NCBI GenBank assembly: GCA_963402885.1
Contig: OY727096.1
Span: forward strand, 33,399,820-33,463,819
Length of the DNA stretch: 64,000 bases
Reading direction: 5' to 3'
Origin: Antedon bifida
Lineage: Eukaryota > Echinodermata > Crinoidea > Comatulida > Antedonidae
Each line of letters opens with the position of its first letter. Position 1 is the first letter of the stretch. A program made the translations under genes and the position numbers. Below are positions 58,801 to 64,000 of this stretch, one piece after another. The notes beneath the pieces were generated by a model, which saw only the letters and a list, made by a program, of their open reading frames with translations, made no database searches and was not told the origin of the DNA.

Positions 58801-61800
58801 ACTTTTACACTGCCTGGCTTCATCTGATGGTAGGTCAAACTTGTAACAATAGGCCACATAAATAAGATGACCATCACTATTTGTTAATTAATGAAATGTC
58901 ACATGAAAGGGAAAATATATCTGAACTCTTCTTAGTTATTTATGAAATAGATTATATTTTAACTTTAAATTCTGAGTATTAAATATTAATTATATTTTTA
59001 TTTTTCATGCATATGTAAAATGATTTTTTTTTAAGAATCAACAAGAAGTTTCCCTCAGGTTTTTAAACCAGGCCATCCTAATCTCATTGTTAGTCCTGCA
59101 AGTAAGTATCTTAAAAGAATTGATTGATTTTGATTTTTTAAAATCAATTTAAAGTATATTTATTTCACTGCAAATGTGTTTATACTCTCAGGAAATGTTC
59201 TTAACACTGTACTCTCTGTATACATGGAAAACAATGGAAGTCTCCCAAGCTATGATGAAGTGCTTCTGTGTAATTCTGCAACCAGTCTAGAAGAGGTATT
59301 GTAACCTTTGATCGTAATTAGTGGTAGTGTAACAGTACTCAATAAACAATCTTGACATCCAGCTCTTTAAACGTACTGTACTCCTTTATTGGGTTATTAT
59401 ACACCTTACATCGCCATGATGTATCTCACCTCTTCAACCCACAAGGTTCTCTCTATGAACGCCCTCTATAGCGTGACCTTAACTTCTGGGGTTACAGTAT
59501 TACAAAGACTTACATTATTCCAGTGATAACTAATATCGGCCGCATCTCATGTAGTTATTTCAGTAGTAGAATTGTTGAAAGTTTGCACACCACATAATGT
59601 AGATCTGAACCACAAACTTTATATCAACATATGATTTTGCCATGAAATATGTTAAATTAGTATTATTATTAGCTTCTGCATTCATCATAATTTTTAGTCT
59701 CAAATTTAAGAAAGTAATTTCCCAAACTTTTATTTACAGGTTGTGTTACTATGGCGACGGGCGTTAAATGGCGATGATAAAAAGACATACTGTCTTGTGA
59801 ATGCTGATGCCTTAAATTACGATGTCAGTGTTGAGGCTGTTAATAAGCTTACTCACTTAATGAAGGGAAAACATGGTAAGTAAACAAACAATGCATGTAG
59901 TACCTGTCCATATGTAAGGTGGATAAGGACACACACTGTAGGTGCTGTGAGCTACGTATCTAGTTGTCCCATGACCTAGAGGATCGTAGGCATAGCAGAT
60001 GAGATACAGTAGTGGTACTCAGCATGATACGATACACAGGATCCCACATGCAAGTGGTGCCTATCTCCTCCAAATATTTGTTGCTTTCTGCTACAAAGGT
60101 ATTATGAAAGTTATTGTTTAATATTATTATTTTTTTAGGTTTCAAACTTGTGATAATTTGTAATCAGGAAAGAGAAGACCAGTCTCACATGGTGGCAGCG
60201 TTGAATTCTGACCGCATTTCATCAGATAAATTAATTTGTCATAAGCGAGAGGACATCCAGCGTTACCTTTGTAAACAGTTCATTCAACAAGTTGAACCAA
60301 CAAACAGAGGATTGAATCCAGCAGCCAGTTTAACCAATCAGAGGTTAGCGTGTTACTGCATGACAAATATCTTAATTAGATTGAAACTGAGTTTATATTT
60401 AAATAATTTTAAGCAGAATATTGATGTTAAATTTTTATAAAATCATTAAGCAAAACTCTCTTTTTACAGTTAAATTTAGACCCACTTTCAAATTGTTTAG
60501 CCACATTCATTACAGAGTATGTGTAGCAAAATCAGTGCATAGATCAGTATTTGCTTTACCAACTTTTTTTGGAAATTTTGTAGAACATGTGTACAGACTG
60601 TATCTTCTAAAAGACCCGGTGTTGGAAAATCGCTTCTGGTTCAACGATACAAAGAGAAACTTCAACAAGCTGGCAGGAAGCAAGATTGCTGCATCACTGT
60701 CCCATTACAGACACTGACTATCCAAGAGCATGACATTGCAAGAATATTGATCAGAAATATTCAACAAAATAATTTAAGCTTTCCTCGGATTTTCCATCTA
60801 GATATTTCACCAAATGTGAGTATTCTTTGATGAAGTTTCAACATGTTACTGTACATTTACTCAGTCATACTTTTACTATTTATTTTTTTTCTTGTAGGTG
60901 TGTGGAGGTTTGGACCACTTTCTCTTCAACCTTGTTGTACTAAACACTGTTTGTTGCTCTGATGGCTTTGTCTGGCGAAGACAATTCTATGACCTTTATC
61001 TTTTAGAGGTTACTCTTGACCCAAAAGAAACAGAATCTAAGGATGATGGGAAGGTTTGTTATTATTTATGTGTTTTTTACTCTTATTTTAAACTTAAATC
61101 ACTATTTATTTTAAACTATAATCAACTAGCTCAGTCTGCTGAAAGGTGAGAGGTGAGAAAGGTGAGAAACAAAGAATTGTACTAGTGTTTTTTTTACTTG
61201 ATTTAGAGTGATCAAAAATCCAGCAAAGAATGTTTCTATGAGAGTCTGCCAACTGTTTTGTGTCGACCACCGAGAGAGGTAAACAAGTTGGAAATGGATA
61301 AAGCACAAAATCGATTAACAGGTAAGTAATTTACGGTCAATTACGTGAGATTATCTCTATGCAATTAAATTTGACCCATATAACCTCCACCCTTCCAGTT
61401 TTAATGACAACTTTACCAAAAGTCGCAACCAGAAGAAATCTTTTAATGACCACACCAAAGGCTGCAATAATGTCTAATATTAATCACCATAGTATTTTTC
61501 AATAATTTTCTTAGTCAGTAAAGCTATGTTTTTTTTTTTCTTTGAAGGAGATTTTAAAGATCCATTGATGGACGATCAGCTTTTTAAAAGTTCAAGTTTC
61601 CAGCGTCCATATCATTATTTGAGAGGACTTGATCAAGGTGCTCATCTAGATGCCTTTATGTATAGGGGAAGGGCTTCTGGAACTCACACAGAATGCTTGG
61701 ACACACTACTGAGGTAAATATTTATTCCACTGACATTTATTTTGGTAATTATATAAGGTTTGGACCATTGAGGGTTGTTAATGCAAGTACATTAATATTA

Positions 61801-64000
61801 GTCTGAAACACATAATATAACACTGAAACTTGTGTGCTACTTTTCTGTGCATCTTACAGTTTACCTAACAATTTCATCAATTTTTATCAAGCTTGCAGAT
61901 CACCTATTCTAGACTTTAATTTAATTTAACATTTAATTAACTTAATTCATATTTATTTACTGTTTTTTTATAGACACTGCGGCCTTCCTGATCCATCGTG
62001 GTCTGAGTTATGTCACTTTGCTTGTTTTCTTGAAAAACAATTAGAAGCTTGCGAACATTCTAGTTTTTGTGACCCTGCCATGCTGGCTGACACTGGACTG
62101 GATGGCTTTAAAACATTTGTTGTCAAGTTCATGTTACAGATGTCAAAGGTTACAATTTAATTTTTGTGTCTGCATTTAAACCAAATAGTTTTGCCTTAAT
62201 TGAAAGAAAACATTTTTACCGTTTTCTATTCCTTATACTTGGTCTTTGACAAGTTTTTTTATGAGTTTTTAATAGTTTTAAAATAAAACCGAAACTTATT
62301 AATTGTTTTATATTATCAGGATTTTGCTACTCCGTCTCTTCAAATGAGTGATGAGAGTTACCGTGTAGATCTTGGTCAAGAAGCAGATGACAGCCTACAA
62401 GCTTTACAGCTTCGCAGACGATGGGAAAGCAGGTAGGTTTATAACGGTATTACCTGTAGATGTTTTTGTTTCTCTGCAGACCAGGCTCCTACATTTTTAG
62501 TGAGTCTGCCTAGGATATAGCCAACTAAAGCTTACTAAAAAGATACATGCTTGACTTGTACCCCTATCATTGACTGTTTACACACCTAACTGTACAATTA
62601 ATCTTTTTTTCTAGCCCACATCCGTACATTTTCTTCAATCGAGACAATCAGACCATGACATTTATGGGATTTAGTATTGATCGCAACGGGACACTTTTGG
62701 ATGTGAATGGACAGGTACTTCAAACCAATGTGATGACAAAGAGTTTAATGCGAGGACTTGAACTTCAAAGAGTTAACCTGTCAGAAGATTTCAACTCACT
62801 ACCAAGGTGATTTTTATCTTTCATACTTCTAACAAACTGCATTTACAATACTTGTCCACCTAGTACACAAATTGCTAAGTATTGGAAACTGGACCAACTC
62901 ATATTTTGTGAATAATGGCATAAAAATACTACTACATGCATATAATCTGTTTTATATCATCAGGGATGAGAAGTTGATGAAATTGTGCATGGTAATGGGA
63001 ATCAAGTATGTTAGTAACCCTGACGACACATATGAGCTGACCACAGATAATGTTAAGAAGATCTTAGCTATACACATGAGATTTAGGTAAACATTTTGTT
63101 TAGTTTTAGCCGGACTTTTAGCTTGACAAATTTGGAAATACCAGTAATCTAGGAACTATACAACATTTATTCTACTTTATTGCATATATGTAGACTCTTA
63201 GCAATAAACAAGAGACATCAGTTTAATGTTAGTTAACTGGTTGTATCCAGTGTATAAACAATCATTCCTCGTTTTCGTATAGGTGTGGGATCCCTGTGAT
63301 TGTGATGGGAGAAACAGGTTGTGGCAAGACGCGTCTAGTCCGTTTCATGTGTCAATTGCAAGCTGGTGGCGTTGGAGTTGATGAAGACGTCCAAAACATG
63401 ATTCTTATGAAGGTAACAATGTGTAACTTCATTCTTTATTCAAAACATTTAACATTTACAAAAATGGGTTTAGGTCATCACCTTTTTTACCAGGCAAATG
63501 CAGGAATAATAATTAGTTAAACAATAAAACATACTGATTAAACATATAAAAAATAATAAAATTTTACCTAGGCATAAATTAGTTGGGAACATTTTTCCCA
63601 CATTGCATTGTGCCTAGAATTCCATGTAGATGATGTAGATGCATACTAATACAGTTTCACACATTTTTTCTTAAATTTCAGTAAATTTAAGTGCAGAATA
63701 TGCAGAAAGTCTCTCTGAAGTTATGTATTTTTCTCTTTATTATTATGTTTTTTTAATATATTTTTCTGTGAAGGTACATGGAGGCACTTCTGCTGAGTAC
63801 ATTGCCGATCGTGTACGTAAAGCTGAAAGACTTGCAAACCACAACAAGTCACGCTATCAAATTGACACAATTCTGTTTTTTGATGAAGCGAATACGACAG
63901 AAGCCATTGGAATCATAAAAGAGATTATGTGTGATGGTCGAATGAACGGTCATAAAATTGACTTCAAAGGCAGTGGTCTAAAGATTGTTGCGGCTTGCAA
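40486..64000 (+). CDS. RNF213: RNF213/mysterin orthologue, N-terminal part (about 37 exons), continues past window
   Basis: Exons: 40486-40882, 41774-42678, 43076-43189, 43300-43379, 44160-44348, 44755-44960, 45064-45425, 46052-46305, 46514-46741, 46968-47178, 49962-50017, 51635-51917, 52471-52575, 52803-52932, 53632-53812, 53920-54267, 54575-55311, 55514-55679, 56080-56297, 56842-56973, 57262-57426, 57695-58566, 58702-58829, 59036-59101, 59192-59295, 59740-59875, 60139-60343, 60584-60815, 60898-61053, 61207-61321, 61548-61713, 61974-62148, 62320-62432, 62615-62806, 62964-63086, 63283-63412, 63774 onwards. Phases agree except at 52932/53632. About 2,870 residues are read. Order: zinc motifs, polar linker, CBM20-like region, helical N-arm, then AAA+ units with GVGKS, GETGCGKTR and ILFFDEANTTE, nearly identical to vertebrate RNF213. 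The family is a giant AAA+ E3 ligase acting on lipid droplets and on bacterial surface lipopolysaccharide. The catalytic module lies to the right. Confidence 0.95.
41110..41690 (+). mobile_element. Deletion derivative of the hairpin-ended TIR family
   Basis: Lies in the first RNF213 intron. Its left half matches about 48,360-48,690 (ATATCTCAAAAACGTGTAAACATAAC-like and GAAGTT blocks). Its right half matches about 49,620-49,890 (GGGTCCCGTTATTTTCACC, GTGACGAGTTCAAATCT). The middle ~0.9 kb is missing. Confidence 0.7.
41774..42678 (+). other. RNF213 exon 2: long polar linker
   Basis: About 302 residues rich in Glu, Gln, Asn, Thr and Lys with no predicted fold. Its end includes PATRPFVFGTSAGYYLRSND. 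Vertebrate RNF213 has a comparable disordered segment between the zinc ribbon and the folded N-arm. Confidence 0.75.
42890..43028 (-). mobile_element. tRNA-derived SINE fragment
   Basis: On the minus strand the head is GGGCGTGTGGCGCAGTGTG (A box) followed by ATCGAGGTTCGAATCC (B box). The body contains GGCAAGATACTTTACTTGC and CTCTCTCCACCCAGGTGTAT, a block seen in SINEs of several marine invertebrates. Intronic in RNF213. Confidence 0.7.
43413..44045. mobile_element. 0.63-kb MITE in RNF213 intron
   Basis: Terminal inverted repeats AAAGACCCCTTCCCTACA (43,414-43,431) and TGTAGGGAAGGGGTCTTT (44,028-44,045). GC content is higher in the centre, with GGCCTAGCCTAG repeats and a CGATCGATCG palindrome. 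No coding frame. Confidence 0.85.
44160..45425 (+). other. RNF213 exons 5-7: CBM20-like region
   Basis: Three exons encode a beta-rich stretch (MKIYFHAVLTPEFQF, VYIRFGLYDLGGFGY, VFMEGMLEV, YIEYKYCHVRR, YEYEFLYNQ, GVWHQYDNMIY). This corresponds to the carbohydrate-binding-like (CBM20) domain in the N-arm of vertebrate RNF213. It is followed by the start of the helical N-arm. The assignment rests on family alignment from memory. Confidence 0.7.
47222..48276 (+). mobile_element. 1.05-kb hairpin-ended TIR element, related family
   Basis: Ends TAGGTGATCATT (left) and AATGATCACCTA (right). The left end also folds as a hairpin, GGTGATCATT-CAGAATAA-AATGATCACC. Internal blocks (GAGTTGTAGATATG, GTGACCGTCATCAAGTGGCCA, CACCTATGCTACAC) match modules of the neighbouring 1.6-kb element, so the two belong to one superfamily. 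Confidence 0.7.
48283..49890 (+). mobile_element. 1.6-kb hairpin-ended TIR element (longest copy)
   Basis: Starts about seven bases after the previous element with GTCAAAGTGACGAATTAATT and the hairpin GTTATCCGC-ATTCA-GCGGATAAC. It ends GCGGATAACTAACTCATCAA followed by GTGACGAGTTCAAATCT. It contains at least two diverged ~370-bp modules, each with TTGTAGATA, a CRE-like GTGACGTCATC and TATGGCCA. No transposase. Intron of RNF213, same strand. Confidence 0.78.
50478..51536 (+). mobile_element. Rearranged copy of the hairpin-ended TIR family
   Basis: Starts with the hairpin GGTTATCTGC-ACTTG-GCGGATAACC. A second left-end-like GGTTATCCGCAACTTAG lies at about 50,531. The rest matches the middle and right thirds of 48,283-49,890 with internal deletions and lacks a clear right terminus. 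Confidence 0.65.
53531..53562 (-). ncRNA. Hammerhead-like core, Penelope-type remnant
   Basis: The minus strand reads CTGATGA, then AGGGC...GCCC as a short stem, then GAAAGCTC: the CUGAUGA-stem II-GAAA arrangement of hammerhead ribozymes. An A/T-rich tail with a T-run follows. Activity depends on stems I and III, which I cannot establish. Confidence 0.45.
59565..59645. mobile_element. Weak Penelope-like fragment
   Basis: GAATTGTTGAAAGTTTGC and the AACTTTATATCAACAT..GATTTTGCCATG block resemble 7,190-7,250. Short and diverged; lies in an RNF213 intron. Confidence 0.4.
60584..60815 (+). other. RNF213 exon 28: degenerate AAA+ unit Walker A
   Basis: The exon begins (R)TCVQTVSSKRPGVGKSLLVQ, with a Walker-A-like GVGKS at about residue 2,340. 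This matches the nucleotide-binding but probably non-hydrolysing unit before the active AAA+ pair in vertebrate RNF213. The acceptor is TTTTGTAG at 60,583; an acceptor further left would need another frame and runs into a stop. Confidence 0.75.
63283..64000 (+). other. RNF213 canonical AAA+ module (Walker A and B)
   Basis: The exon at 63,283-63,412 has VIVMGETGCGKTRLVRF (Walker A). The next, from 63,774, has KVHGGTSAEYIADRVRKAE and ILFFDEANTTEAIGIIKEI (Walker B with the catalytic Glu), cut by the window edge shortly after IVAAC. Both motifs are intact, so this unit should hydrolyse ATP. Confidence 0.92.

Noticed and set aside
60421..60717. 98-codon frame at the RNF213 GVGKS exon, and an apparent frameshift there
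   Set aside because: Using the TTTTGTAG acceptor at 60,583 restores the correct frame with all conserved residues, so no frameshift is needed.

Overview
The window looks like a piece of an invertebrate deuterostome genome, most probably an echinoderm. It is AT-rich, its genes have many short exons and long introns, and it is dense in TIR elements, SINEs and tandem repeats. It also carries an LTR retrotransposon whose integrase lies before its reverse transcriptase, an arrangement described for the deuterostome Gmr1-like group. The species cannot be fixed from the sequence alone.

Four host genes are recognised by spliced reading. (1) 361-21,421 (+): the 3' six exons of a BFAR (bifunctional apoptosis regulator) orthologue, with one TM segment, a SAM domain and the C-terminal membrane segments; the RING end lies left of the window. 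Its last intron is 12.1 kb and full of transposons. (2) 24,586-27,832 (-): a complete seven-exon MBOAT7/LPIAT1 lysophosphatidylinositol acyltransferase, convergent with BFAR. (3) 34,010-35,750 (+): a two-exon secreted vanin/biotinidase-family amidohydrolase with an intact Glu-Lys-Cys triad. (4) 40,486-right edge (+): the N-terminal part (about 37 exons, about 2,870 residues) of an RNF213/mysterin orthologue. It has four N-terminal zinc motifs, a long polar linker, a CBM20-like region, the helical N-arm and the start of the AAA+ core, and is cut by the right edge just after the first canonical Walker A/B pair. The genes do not form an obvious functional cluster; membrane or lipid biology (BFAR at the ER, MBOAT7, RNF213 at lipid droplets) is a loose link only.

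The rest is mobile DNA. The BFAR last intron (9,132-21,240) holds a pair of ~0.96-kb inverted arms (9,302-10,262 and 17,660-18,628), a ~400-bp hairpin, a 1.6-kb TIR element and a Gmr1-like LTR element (13,565-17,654; TSD TATGT; gag and most of protease missing). Between MBOAT7 and the vanin-like gene lies a 5.07-kb element (28,369-33,443) whose inverted ends carry a ~97-bp minisatellite and whose interior holds SINEs, octamer-bearing repeats and a LINE fragment. Upstream of RNF213 two different TIR elements sit side by side (37,714-39,599 and 39,608-40,280), with the same 8-bp sequence GTCTAGTC before, between and after them. RNF213 introns carry more copies of the BFAR-intron TIR family (41.1-41.7, 47.2-49.9 and 50.5-51.5 kb), a 0.63-kb MITE and a SINE. 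Short Penelope-like pieces with hammerhead-ribozyme-like cores occur in BFAR and RNF213 introns.

No new multi-gene system was found. The most unusual items are the Gmr1-like pol order, the minisatellite-ended 5-kb element, the hairpin-ended TIR family, the shared-TSD pair and the four-fold zinc-motif array at the RNF213 N terminus.
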